The notes under the pieces were generated by a model, which was given only the letters and a program-made list of their open reading frames with translations, did no database searches and had not been told where the DNA came from. The translations under genes were made by a program, and so were the position numbers. DNA of 64,000 nucleotides. Origin: Chitinophaga solisilvae (GTDB taxonomy: Bacteria > Bacteroidota > Bacteroidia > Chitinophagales > Chitinophagaceae). Positions 57,036 through 64,000 of the stretch are shown here, piece after piece; within the stretch, counting starts at the first letter, position 1, and every line of letters begins with the position of its first letter. The DNA lies in assembly GCF_009928525.1 (NCBI RefSeq), contig NZ_JAABOK010000012.1:186001-250000 (forward strand), written 5' to 3'.

Positions 57036-57357
57036 ATATGGCTTGTTTATTTTTTACAGCCCGAAATTACCAGGGAGGTATGACAGCCTTATGTCAGCAG
57101 CTTCCGGGAATTATTTTCATCAGGAATCAGTTTGCGTCCGTTTTTTATCTGTATCTGCCCGCCGGGTTATTTATAGTATGTAAATAATTAAATTGTAAAT
57201 GATTATATTATAATTAATTACAATTTTATTTTCTGCAAAAAGAAAAAAATATAAAATTATGTAGTCAAATGACTACATTTGTAAAAAGGTTATTCCGGGA
57301 ATGAATTTTAACTGTCACACCAAGCCGGCTAACCATCACCTATAAAAACAACCTACT
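57036..57357. other. 322-nt divergent upstream region
   Basis: Very A/T-rich towards the middle (TAATTATAT-type tract around 57185-57260). It contains the palindrome/promoter described separately and nothing else that I can recognise. Confidence 0.4.
57261..57281 (+). promoter_or_regulatory. Operator palindrome overlapping a -7 element
   Basis: GTAGTCA-AA-TGACTAC (57261-57276), perfect 7-bp arms, overlaps the -7 element TACATTTG (57274-57281) in front of the DUF1801/YdeI gene; a protein bound here would occlude the promoter. No -33 TTTG is present at the normal distance, so an activator is also possible. Confidence 0.55.
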
Positions 57358-57954
57358 ATGACCAAGAGTATTGAAAATCCGAAAGTAGACTGGTATTTCA
57401 GCGAGGCTGAAAAATGGCAGGAAGAACTGGATCAGCTCCGGATGATTATATTGGAATGCGGGCTGACGGAAACCTTAAAATGGGGTGTTCCCTGCTATAC
57501 CTTCCAGGACCGCAATATCCTGCTGGTACATACCTTCAAGGAGTATTGCGCCATACTCTTCATGAAAGGCGCGCTGATGCCCGACAGCCACGGCATACTC
57601 ATACAGCAGACGGAGAACGTACAGGCAGCCCGCCAGATAAGGTTTACCAACCCGCGTGAAATTGAAAAGATGAAATCCGTTTTGAAAAACTATATCTATG
57701 AAGCCATAGAAATAGAAAAATCAGGCGTGGAAGTACCCAAAAAGAAAACAGCCGAATTCCCCATGCCGGAAGAATTCAAAAATATACTGGATAAAAATGC
57801 TGCACTGAAAAAGGCTTTTGAAGCCCTGACACCAGGCAGGCAGAGAGGTTATCTTTTACATTTTGCCGCCCCCAAGCAGTCTAAAACCCGCGAGGCCAGG
57901 ATAGAGAAAAGTATGCAGGATATCCTCAACGGTAAAGGACTGAATGATGAGTAA
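57358..57954 (+). CDS. DUF1801/YdeI-like family protein
   Basis: A 198-residue cytoplasmic protein. The DUF1801 domain (about 10-120) shows E-T-L-K-W-G-V-P-C-Y-T-F and F-K-E-Y-C-A-I-L-F-M-K-G-A-L; the C-terminal YdeI/OmpD-associated segment has P-E-E-F-K-N-I-L-D-K-N-A-A-L-K-K-A-F-E-A-L-T-P-G-R-Q-R-G-Y. Related proteins are linked to stress and cationic-peptide resistance but the molecular role is unclear. It starts a likely two-gene unit with the following gene, 27 nt away. Confidence 0.85.
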   Translation: MTKSIENPKVDWYFSEAEKWQEELDQLRMIILECGLTETLKWGVPCYTFQDRNILLVHTFKEYCAILFMKGALMPDSHGILIQQTENVQAARQIRFTNPREIEKMKSVLKNYIYEAIEIEKSGVEVPKKKTAEFPMPEEFKNILDKNAALKKAFEALTPGRQRGYLLHFAAPKQSKTREARIEKSMQDILNGKGLNDE

Positions 57955-57981
57955 CATCACGGCAGACTAATTTTACATAAT

Positions 57982-58563
57982 ATGCTCTTTAAACAGGAAC
58001 ATCTGGAAGGAATCCGGTCCGGGAAGGTTTCCCTGGCATTCCGGAAATGGAATAAACCATCCGCCAAACAGGGCAGTGCTGTTAAAACCAGTGTAGGCAT
58101 TGTGGAAATTACTGCGGTCACCAAAACAACGGCAGCAGCCATTTCTGAGAAAGATGCCCGTAATGCCGGCTTCTCCTCGCTGGCAGCACTCCGCAGTAAG
58201 CTGGATAAATACCCGGCCGGCGATATTTACCGGATAGCCGTCCAATACAAATCACCAGACCCGCGCCTGGAACTCCGGGAGCAGACCTCCCTCTCCGCAG
58301 CACAACTGGCTGCACTCAAAACAAAACTGGAAAGGCTGGACGCCTACAGCAAACAAGGCGCCTGGACAACAGACATCCTGCTGGCCATTAAAAATAATCC
58401 CCTGCTGAAAGCCGCCAGCCTGGCCCTGCTCACAGGTAAAGAAAAAGACTGGCTGAAAATAAATATCCGCAAACTAAAAAACCTCGGCCTGACCATCAGT
58501 CACGACCCCGGCTATACAATATCTCCTCTCGGCGAGCGCCTGCTGGAATACTTAATTATTTGA
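57982..58563 (+). CDS. ASCH-like domain protein with C-terminal winged-helix-like region
   Basis: A 193-residue cytoplasmic protein. Residues 1-85 resemble an ASCH/PUA-type RNA-binding fold (F-K-Q-E-H-L-E-G-I-R-S-G-K-V-S-L-A-F-R-K-W, V-G-I-V-E-I, Y-R-I-A-V-Q-Y). Residues about 120-190 are helical and end in a possible winged helix (I-R-K-L-K-N-L-G-L-T-I-S, G-Y-T-I-S-P-L-G-E-R). The last codons E-Y-L-I-I and the TGA stop are provided by the left arm of hairpin E, so the original C-terminus may have differed. Family assignment is tentative. Confidence 0.72.
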   Translation: MLFKQEHLEGIRSGKVSLAFRKWNKPSAKQGSAVKTSVGIVEITAVTKTTAAAISEKDARNAGFSSLAALRSKLDKYPAGDIYRIAVQYKSPDPRLELREQTSLSAAQLAALKTKLERLDAYSKQGAWTTDILLAIKNNPLLKAASLALLTGKEKDWLKINIRKLKNLGLTISHDPGYTISPLGERLLEYLII

Positions 58564-58692
58564 TTATTTGATTATTTTTTTATTTGAGATGTTGGCACCC
58601 CATCCTTGTTTCACCTGAACGTAGAAGTACAAGAGGCACAACGAAGGGATGCCAACATCTCAAATAAAAAAATAATCAAATAATTAAATAAT
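58555..58692. repeat. Long hairpin E between convergent genes
   Basis: Left arm 58555-58600 and right arm 58646-58692 match with two mismatches and one gap: outer word ATTATTTG repeated, then ATTTGAGAT, then private GTTGGCA. Stop codons of both convergent genes (58561-58563 TGA on plus, 58684-58686 TAA on minus) lie inside the arms. Confidence 0.88.
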
Positions 58693-59208
58693 CCCGAACT
58701 CCGGCGCATACCTCGCAATGCCTGCAGCGTTGCGTAGCGCCCCTGGCTTGAGTTCCAGCGCCATGAAATTCGGGGAAGGCACATCGATGGATAATTTTAC
58801 CCCCCATTTTTCAGCAGGCTCAAAACCAAATACAGGATAATAATTTTCATGCCCCAGCACAATAGCTGCTTCATAGCCCAGCCGCGTAGCTATTTCCAGA
58901 CCCTTGCGGATCAAAGCTCCCCCGATACCTTTATTTTGTTCGGATGGCAATACTGCCACCGGCGCCAGACCAATCACCTTTATGTGTTGCGCAGCAACAT
59001 TATCCAGCTGTACGGCGGTAAATAAAATATACCCTGCCGGTTGCCCATCCAGCAACGCCACCAGAGATAGCTCCGGAATGAAAGCGCCACTGTTGCGGAG
59101 CTTATCTACTAATTGCGCTTCCTCTTCCCGCTGAAATGCCAGCTTGTTAATATGGTAAACGGCTTCATAATCTGCCTGGTTTTCCTGCCTGATTATTAAA
59201 GATTGCAT
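58684..59208 (-). CDS. GNAT family N-acetyltransferase (YhbS-like)
   Basis: A 174-residue enzyme: I-R-Q-E-N-Q-A-D-Y-E-A-V start, an L-A-P-V-A-V-L-P-S-E-Q-N-K-G-I-G-G-A-L-I acetyl-CoA loop, V-L-G-H-E-N-Y-Y-P-V-F-G-F-E-P-A and the F-M-A-L-E-L-K-P-G-A-L strand, all typical of the YhbS branch. The acceptor is unknown. The final I-I and stop codon come from hairpin E. Confidence 0.9.
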   Translation of the reverse strand: MQSLIIRQENQADYEAVYHINKLAFQREEEAQLVDKLRNSGAFIPELSLVALLDGQPAGYILFTAVQLDNVAAQHIKVIGLAPVAVLPSEQNKGIGGALIRKGLEIATRLGYEAAIVLGHENYYPVFGFEPAEKWGVKLSIDVPSPNFMALELKPGALRNAAGIARYAPEFGII

Positions 59209-59416
59209 ATGAGAATAGATTTAATACACCGATAATCACCGGTATGTTATTAACTTAAAGATATATCAGAAAAAAAATCGGGAAGGCACAGCAACGCCGC
59301 CGAAAGAATACAGTAATACTTTCAGCTCTGTTGCTGCGTTACGCTACAATAGCCGCGCCAGAGGAATGATATGTAGAAATGATGTGTTTCACAGGGCAAA
59401 AATACAATTAAACTAT

Positions 59417-59538
59417 GAATTATGAATGACGAATGATGAATGACGAGTTGGTTCGAAGATTTTAGCAGGTGATTAAATTTGAGTAATCGCTCCCATCTTC
59501 GAATCAACTCGCCATTCATCATTCGTCATTCGTAATTC
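59417..59538. repeat. Long hairpin F (GAATGAC/AATTACG type)
   Basis: Arms 59417-59460 and 59495-59538, 44 nt, 41 positions matching; outer words are repeats of GAATGAC/GAATGAT, the inner private part GTTCGAAGAT. Loop 34 nt. The right arm ends at the stop codon of the dihydrofolate-reductase-like gene. Confidence 0.88.
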
Positions 59539-60101
59539 TATACCGGTAGATATTTACTGAGTATTTTCCCATTGTTAAAAGTGATGGAGCTTTCTAATTG
59601 CAGTTTTTTTCTTTCCGTAAAAACAGACATCCCGCTCCCGATGGCCACCGGATTTGTGATGATGTAGTATTCATCAATGAGATTTTGCCCGATCAGGGAA
59701 CTTACAAAGTTAACGCCGCCATACACCAGGATGTCTTTACCAGGCATTTTCTTCAGCGCCTGCACAGCCGTTGCCAGGTCACCGTTTTCCACTTCCAGGT
59801 TTCTTCCGGTAACAGTTGTTTGTGTACGGCTAAAAACAATCTTGCGCATATTAACGATGGATTGCGCCAGCGGATGTACCGGGCTGCCTGGTTGGTTGTC
59901 CAGTGTGTTTTCCCAGTAATCGGTGAATTTACGGCTCATCTTACGCCCCAGCAAAAGGGTATCGGAGCTGTCTGCCAGCTCAATAATTTTGCGTAACCCA
60001 AATTCATCCGGTCCGGCAAGCATCACCCAGTCTTCTTCACCATTCGGACCGGCTACAAATCCATCAATGGTCATTTGTATCTGTAATTTTAATTTCCGCA
60101 T
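59538..60101 (-). CDS. Dihydrofolate reductase family (RibD C-terminal type) protein
   Basis: A 187-residue enzyme: L-K-L-Q-I-Q-M-T-I-D-G-F-V-A, L-L-L-G-R-K-M-S-R-K-F-T-D-Y-W, I-V-F-S-R-T, I-L-V-Y-G-G-V-N-F (NADPH-binding) and I-D-E-Y-Y-I-I-T-N-P-V. Members are NADPH-dependent reductases of unknown natural substrate in bacteria. The gene stands alone on its strand. Confidence 0.9.
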   Translation of the reverse strand: MRKLKLQIQMTIDGFVAGPNGEEDWVMLAGPDEFGLRKIIELADSSDTLLLGRKMSRKFTDYWENTLDNQPGSPVHPLAQSIVNMRKIVFSRTQTTVTGRNLEVENGDLATAVQALKKMPGKDILVYGGVNFVSSLIGQNLIDEYYIITNPVAIGSGMSVFTERKKLQLESSITFNNGKILSKYLPV

Positions 60102-60226
60102 AGCAATCTTTTTTAAGTGAACGTGTTATTACCGTCACAAATATCTATAGAAGGCTCATGATAATGCGGGTATGATTACGGCAAATCCTGGGGAAATTGC
60201 GGCAATTCATCATTCGTTATCAGCAT

Positions 60227-60715
60227 TCAAACCCATCTTCTCACCCGCTGGCTATACCTGACGTATGTTTCTCCGAAATCTCTTCTCAGCCGCGGTTCTT
60301 CATAGAAAATAATGAACAGGTGGAAGATGATCAGCAGCAGCATACTGTATTGCCAGAGGATAGCGGCATTGCAGAAAAGAGCTTCGCCGGTCAGCAGCAA
60401 CATCACGCCTACATACATAGGATTGCGGGAATACCGGTAAAGACCGCTGATAACGAGTTTCCGTGTAGGGTCCGCGGGAGAAAGGGTACCCATGCCATCC
60501 AGTGCAAAACGCGTAATGCAATGCAGCAGAATAGCTAAGCCAGCCAGCCAGATTACTGCGGCGGCATATTGTCTGAATCCGTCAAAAGCTGCGAAGGCAT
60601 GACGGAAATGCTGCTTCGCCAGCAGCCAGGGAATCACGCCGGCTACCATGCCAGGCTGCAGCATGGTGAATAACAGGTTGCGTAAGGCCAGGGAACGAAG
60701 TTGTTGCTTATTCAT
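60227..60715 (-). CDS. Isoprenylcysteine carboxyl methyltransferase-like membrane protein
   Basis: A 162-residue inner-membrane protein with four to five helices and the ICMT/PEMT signature: L-V-I-S-G-L-Y-R-Y-S-R-N-P-M-Y-V-G (S-adenosylmethionine-binding R-x-P-x-Y) followed by E-E-P-R-L-R-R-D-F-G-E-T-Y-V-R-Y near the C-terminus. It likely methylates a lipid or small hydrophobic acceptor. Start M-N-K-Q-Q was chosen because the upstream 12 residues are not protein-like for this family. Confidence 0.88.
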   Translation of the reverse strand: MNKQQLRSLALRNLLFTMLQPGMVAGVIPWLLAKQHFRHAFAAFDGFRQYAAAVIWLAGLAILLHCITRFALDGMGTLSPADPTRKLVISGLYRYSRNPMYVGVMLLLTGEALFCNAAILWQYSMLLLIIFHLFIIFYEEPRLRRDFGETYVRYSQRVRRWV

Positions 60716-60991
60716 CGGGATGATATTTGGCGTATCTGTACAGGCTGCCATTACTACGTATAATCTTCTCCGTTATGATAAATGTGCAGCCGCCTGGCAA
60801 CCGGTGTCAGTTCATTTTCTACACGGACAGGCACTGCTGCATAAACGGTTCTGTGCCAGGTGGCAGCAGATTGCCGGCGCTTTTGGATTTACTCATACTT
60901 ACATACAAGTTAGTACCCTACATTGGGTGGTACGGCAACGGCATATGTTTGCCGATTTACTTTTGTGCTGTAAATGTAAACAACTAATTGT

Positions 60992-61183
60992 ATGAAAATT
61001 TTCATGACCCTCGCCATACTGCTGTTAATCCTGCTATCAGGCGTTACAAGGGCATAAACAACTACTACCGGCGTACATACGGATACTGTCAGCATATACG
61101 GTTTCCTTCGTCCGAAACCACATGCCGCCCGCATGGAAGCGGAACTTCTGCAGCTGGCTGCGCTGAAGAAATTTTTTATTTGA
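60992..61183 (+). pseudogene. Broken secreted protein gene: in-frame stop and repeat-truncated end
   Basis: ATG 60992 opens a clear signal peptide (M-K-I-F-M-T-L-A-I-L-L-L, S-G-V-T-R-A) that stops at TAA 61055-61057. The same frame continues with a protein-like sequence (T-T-T-T-G-V-H-T-D-T-V-S-I-Y-G-F-L, then A-E-L-L-Q-L-A-A-L-K-K-F) until a TGA inside the left arm of hairpin G. A single C-to-T change (CAA to TAA) would explain the break, since Gln right after A is the usual cleavage neighbourhood here. The original family is unrecognisable. Confidence 0.5.
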
Positions 61184-61295
61184 GATTTGGTTATTTGAGA
61201 TTTGCCTCCAATCCGTATTTTCTTCAGAACTTATAGGCACTGAAGAAAATACGGATTGGAGGCAAATCTCAAATAACCAAATCTCAAATAAAAAA
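61172..61295. repeat. Long hairpin G: perfect 56-bp stem
   Basis: Arms 61172-61227 and 61240-61295 are perfect inverted copies of 56 nt with a 12-nt loop. Outer part: ATTTGAGATTTGGTTATTTG; inner private part: GCCTCCAATCCGTATTTTC. It ends 4 nt after the bacilliredoxin stop codon, and the left arm supplies the stop of the broken gene upstream. Confidence 0.92.
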
Positions 61296-61299
61296 ATAT

Positions 61300-61713
61300 T
61301 TACGCGTATTCTTCCATAACGCCTATCATGTCGTTGGCTATGCTTTGTGCATCCCTGGATTCAATCCGGTGTTTGGGGAGAAAATATATCAGTTCTCTGT
61401 CCTTGAAGAAGGCGATGGATGGCGATGATGGCGGGATATCGGCGATATAGTTACGGAATCGGGCGGTCGCATCCAGGTCCTGCCCAGCGAAGACGCTGGC
61501 GATGTTGTCAGGCTTCTTGTCTCCTTCCATCAGTATTCTGATAGCCGGGCGGGCCATACCGGCGGCACAGCCGCAAACGCTGTTAATAACCAGGATATTG
61601 AACCCCGGCTTAATCATGAATTGATCTACATCTGCAGGCGTTAGTAATTCTTTTACACCAACCTCAGTGAGTTCATCGCGGAAAGGTTTCACTAATAACG
61701 GAGAATAAGGCAT
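61300..61713 (-). CDS. BrxA/BrxB family bacilliredoxin
   Basis: A 137-residue thioredoxin-fold protein with the N-terminal M-P-Y-S-P-L-L-V-K-P-F-R-D-E-L-T and redox motif N-S-V-C-G-C-A-A-G-M-A-R-P (C-G-C, as in BrxA/YphP), V-F-A-G-Q-D-L-D-A-T-A-R-F-R-N and P-P-S-S-P-S-I-A-F-F. In Firmicutes such proteins remove bacillithiol from oxidised proteins; in Bacteroidota the thiol partner may differ. The start M-P-Y-S was preferred; an in-frame upstream Met adds 18 residues. Confidence 0.92.
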   Translation of the reverse strand: MPYSPLLVKPFRDELTEVGVKELLTPADVDQFMIKPGFNILVINSVCGCAAGMARPAIRILMEGDKKPDNIASVFAGQDLDATARFRNYIADIPPSSPSIAFFKDRELIYFLPKHRIESRDAQSIANDMIGVMEEYA

Positions 61714-61806
61714 AACATATATTTTGAGGGTGAATAAATCCGGTCCAGTTTTAACAGCAGCCTCCATAAAAAGTTCATCGATCCTTGTTAAATTCCCGTG
61801 AGGAGA

Positions 61807-62445
61807 TTATTGCTCCGGATATCCCGGAATATGTAGCCCCAGCTGCATATGATGTGTTGCCTTCCATAAACCGTTGTGCAGAGCCGGTTTCAGGATGCCG
61901 CTACCCCCGCGGTTCTCCAGCTTTTGCCGCTTTCCCTTTGTCAGCAGCGGATCATCATCAAATACAAATTCGTCAACATAATATTCGTTGATGCCCGGCT
62001 CTTTTACAGACAGGTGAATATGTGCCGGCATATCTTCTCCGGGGTACGGCTGTGGTCTGATGGTACAGATGGTATATCTTCCCTGTGTATCCGTTTTTAC
62101 CCATCCCCGGATGTGGCCGTGTCTCCTGGTGCTGGCATCCATTCCTGGCCGGGGAGCGTAATAGCCGTTATTATCTGTCTGCCAGTAATAGATGATAACA
62201 CCGGGAGCGGGCTGCCGTGCGTTACGCCGGAAAACGGTGCCGCTGATAACCAGTCGTTGCCCTTTTTCGTACCAGCCGGCACTGGTATCGGTAGCAGAAA
62301 TTTTCCGTGGCATGCCGGTATACATCAGCTCGCAACCATCGCAGCCACCGCCAACCAGCGGCTTTTTTGTCCGGAGTTGCCCGGGGCACGATTGCAGGTG
62401 TAGCAGGGAGGCGCACCAAAGCAGGCAAATCATGATAGTCTTCAT
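61807..62445 (-). CDS. Intradiol dioxygenase-like lipoprotein
   Basis: A 212-residue protein. Lipobox L-Q-S-C near residue 20. The intradiol ring-cleavage fold shows G-V-I-I-Y-Y-W-Q-T-D-N-N-G-Y-Y (Tyr), G-R-Y-T-I-C-T-I-R-P-Q-P-Y-P (Tyr and Arg) and P-A-H-I-H-L (two His), the non-haem Fe(III) ligand set. Exported intradiol-like proteins occur widely, but their substrates are mostly unknown, so degradation of an extracytoplasmic catechol or other aromatic compound is only a possibility. Confidence 0.86.
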   Translation of the reverse strand: MKTIMICLLWCASLLHLQSCPGQLRTKKPLVGGGCDGCELMYTGMPRKISATDTSAGWYEKGQRLVISGTVFRRNARQPAPGVIIYYWQTDNNGYYAPRPGMDASTRRHGHIRGWVKTDTQGRYTICTIRPQPYPGEDMPAHIHLSVKEPGINEYYVDEFVFDDDPLLTKGKRQKLENRGGSGILKPALHNGLWKATHHMQLGLHIPGYPEQ

Positions 62446-62523
62446 ACAAAATCGTTTTCAGCAAAAATCCATGCAGATAGTTGACTATCAAAATGCAATG
62501 CGGTAAGCGGAGGAGTTAACCGG

Positions 62524-63321
62524 TTAAGAGGAGGAGCGCATATCCAGGTGTTGCCGGAAACCGCTGACATAATTTCTGCTGAGGCGCACTTCCTGCCCGT
62601 TGGTGAGCCGCAGGTCATAGTCCCCGTTGAGGCGGGAGGTATACGATACCACCGCACTGACGTTGACAATGGCAGATTTATGTATCCGTACAAACCGGTG
62701 GCCATCGAGTTTATCCATGATGGATTTCAGGGTGGCGGTATGCAGCTGCTTTTTATCAGCCGTATGGATGGTAATATACGGCGTGGCGGCGGTAATCAGC
62801 AGGATGCTGTCCGTCGCTATGACCATATTGTTTTTCCCGGTATTGATACAGAGGTTGTCCACCGGGAGTGGCGCCTGCACCTGCGGAACCGCAGTTTCCT
62901 GTGGCGCCTGTTTCCGGAAAAATACCACGCCGATGATGCTATAGACAAACAGATATTTGTATAGATCGGCGGCTATGGCATATGCTACCGTATCAGTAAC
63001 GGTATAGGTATGATCCAGCAGCAGGAAAGAAAGACCGGTAACCGACCAACCGTAAAGCAGCAGGTGCAGCGGCACTGCCGTCAGCACAAAAAGCGGCAGC
63101 GTCAGGAAAACGGAGCGGTCCTTCATGCTGCCGAAAATCTTCCGTAGTAATATGCAGACAGGAATAAACAGCAGCCAGTAGGTTTTAAATAAAACGGATT
63201 CTGAAAGATAGAAGGAGAAATGATGATAGCCGGCCTCGAGGAAGTCCTGCAGCACAGTAAGACAAATTATCAGCACCATTGCCGCCGTAATCAGTTGCTG
63301 CCTGGAAATACTTTGTAACAT
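62524..63321 (-). CDS. Membrane-anchored LytTR transcriptional regulator
   Basis: A 265-residue protein with four predicted helices (about 10-25, 45-60, 73-92, 120-140) and a C-terminal LytTR domain (about 165-260: L-L-I-T-A-A-T-P-Y-I-T-I-H-T, H-R-F-V-R-I-H-K-S-A-I-V-N, G-Q-E-V-R-L-S-R-N-Y). It has no receiver domain, so it probably senses a membrane or small-molecule signal directly and binds DNA at the membrane. Divergent from a secreted VOC protein gene, a possible target. Confidence 0.88.
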   Translation of the reverse strand: MLQSISRQQLITAAMVLIICLTVLQDFLEAGYHHFSFYLSESVLFKTYWLLFIPVCILLRKIFGSMKDRSVFLTLPLFVLTAVPLHLLLYGWSVTGLSFLLLDHTYTVTDTVAYAIAADLYKYLFVYSIIGVVFFRKQAPQETAVPQVQAPLPVDNLCINTGKNNMVIATDSILLITAATPYITIHTADKKQLHTATLKSIMDKLDGHRFVRIHKSAIVNVSAVVSYTSRLNGDYDLRLTNGQEVRLSRNYVSGFRQHLDMRSSS

Positions 63322-63458
63322 ACTGTATAATTATGGATACCTGAAGTTACAAAATAGGACGCAAAGGTATTTGTCCGTTTTTTACAATTCCGGCTGGCAG
63401 ATGATGACCATCTTTGTATCAGATAAAACAATATCATCTGTCTGAAAAAAAATAACAC

Positions 63459-63902
63459 ATGAAGAAGTTTATACTGATACTGATGATTGCCACTCTGACC
63501 ACTACCGCGTGGGCGCAGACTACCAGCATGAAAATGAATGCAGGGGTGATCACCCGCAAGCTGGCTGCCACAAAAGAATTCTATACCAGCGTACTGGATT
63601 TCGGCGTTACCTTTGAAAATGATTTTTACCTGCTGCTGCATACCCCCGGCCATACTGCTGAAATCAGTTTCTTGCTGCCGGGTCACGCATCACAGCAACC
63701 GTTCTTCCAGCAACCCTTTCAGGGCAAAGGAATGTACCTGACCATTGAAGTGGATGATGTGGATAAACTATATGCTGCCATCAAAAAGAAGAAAATACCC
63801 ATAAAAATAGCCCTGCGCGACGAACCCTGGGGCGACCGCCACTTCGCCATCGAAGACCCGAACGGCGTAGGCATCGATATTGTGAAATATTCCCCCCGGT
63901 AA
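63459..63902 (+). CDS. Secreted VOC (glyoxalase-fold) protein
   Basis: A 147-residue protein with a signal peptide (about 1-20, ends T-A-W-A-Q) followed by a single VOC module pair: M-N-A-G-V-I-T-R-K-L-A-A-T-K-E-F-Y, F-G-V-T-F-E-N-D-F-Y-L-L, L-T-I-E-V-D-D-V-D-K-L-Y and W-G-D-R-H-F-A-I-E-D-P-N-G. Most VOC proteins are cytoplasmic; export suggests a role on an extracytoplasmic compound. Transcribed away from the LytTR gene. Confidence 0.87.
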   Translation: MKKFILILMIATLTTTAWAQTTSMKMNAGVITRKLAATKEFYTSVLDFGVTFENDFYLLLHTPGHTAEISFLLPGHASQQPFFQQPFQGKGMYLTIEVDDVDKLYAAIKKKKIPIKIALRDEPWGDRHFAIEDPNGVGIDIVKYSPR

Positions 63903-63920
63903 AGACCCCATATCCATTTT

Positions 63921-64000
63921 ATTATTTAGTTATTTGAGATTTGTTTCAATAATTGGAGCCCCCTTGAATATTTTCGGATTTTCGGATTTTGAGATTTTGA
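63921..64000. repeat. Probable left arm of another long hairpin (H), cut by window end
   Basis: TATTATTTAGTTATTTGAG and GATTT words like those of hairpins A, C, D, E and G follow the VOC gene stop, then a unique stretch (CAATAATTGGAGCCCCC) that would be the private inner arm, then GATTTTCGGATTTTGAG words. No complementary right arm is present before the end of the window. Confidence 0.6.

Overview
The window looks like a chromosomal segment of a Chitinophaga-like member of the Bacteroidota (family Chitinophagaceae). Supporting signs are Bacteroidota-type promoters (TTTG at -33, TANNTTTG at -7) in front of both tRNA genes, a type IX secretion (T9SS) sorting domain, two outer-membrane receptors with carboxypeptidase-like N-terminal domains, LytS/LytTR two-component pairs, class I lanthipeptide-like precursors of the pinensin type and NVEALA-type peptides. 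Family names come from reading the translations; no database search was possible.

Layout. 0-12 kb: a sulfatase cut by the window edge, tRNA-Pro, a LamG/T9SS surface protein, a class 3 lipase, an orphan lanthipeptide-like precursor, Fe superoxide dismutase with a metalloregulator-like box, a secreted esterase, a DoxX/HxlR divergent pair and a HExxH peptidase. 12-32 kb: a truncated SnoaL-like gene, a terpene synthase beside a hybrid histidine kinase, a GIY-YIG protein, an unusual tRNA-like RNA gene, a LytS/LytTR pair with a MacB-type permease, an outer-membrane receptor, a Tat-signalled PLP enzyme, Crp and AraC regulators, and a second identical tRNA-Pro. 32-36 kb: a giant propeller sensor kinase and its regulator.

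36-57 kb is the most interesting part, a peptide-export region. It holds an orphan lanthipeptide-like precursor, a serine protease without a visible signal peptide but with three C-terminal repeats, a transglutaminase-like lipoprotein, an outer-membrane receptor, two NVEALA-type peptides in a forward cluster with redox and propeller lipoproteins and a Wzy-like membrane protein, and a reverse cluster of HlyD adaptor, C39 peptidase ABC exporter, TlpA thioredoxin, its partner, two double-glycine-leader peptides whose cores are LDL-receptor class A-like modules, and a C39-like/VKOR/thioredoxin fusion. A TolC gene diverges from this cluster. I infer a dedicated system that oxidises and exports disulfide-rich LDLa-like peptides. 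57-64 kb is ordinary small-enzyme territory.

A second theme is a family of long intergenic hairpins (A-G, plus one cut by the right edge). Each has an outer arm of shared short words (ATTATTTGAGATTT or AATTACGAATTACG types) and usually a private inner arm. They sit at gene ends and between genes, supply the stop codons of several neighbours, and appear to have truncated at least one gene.
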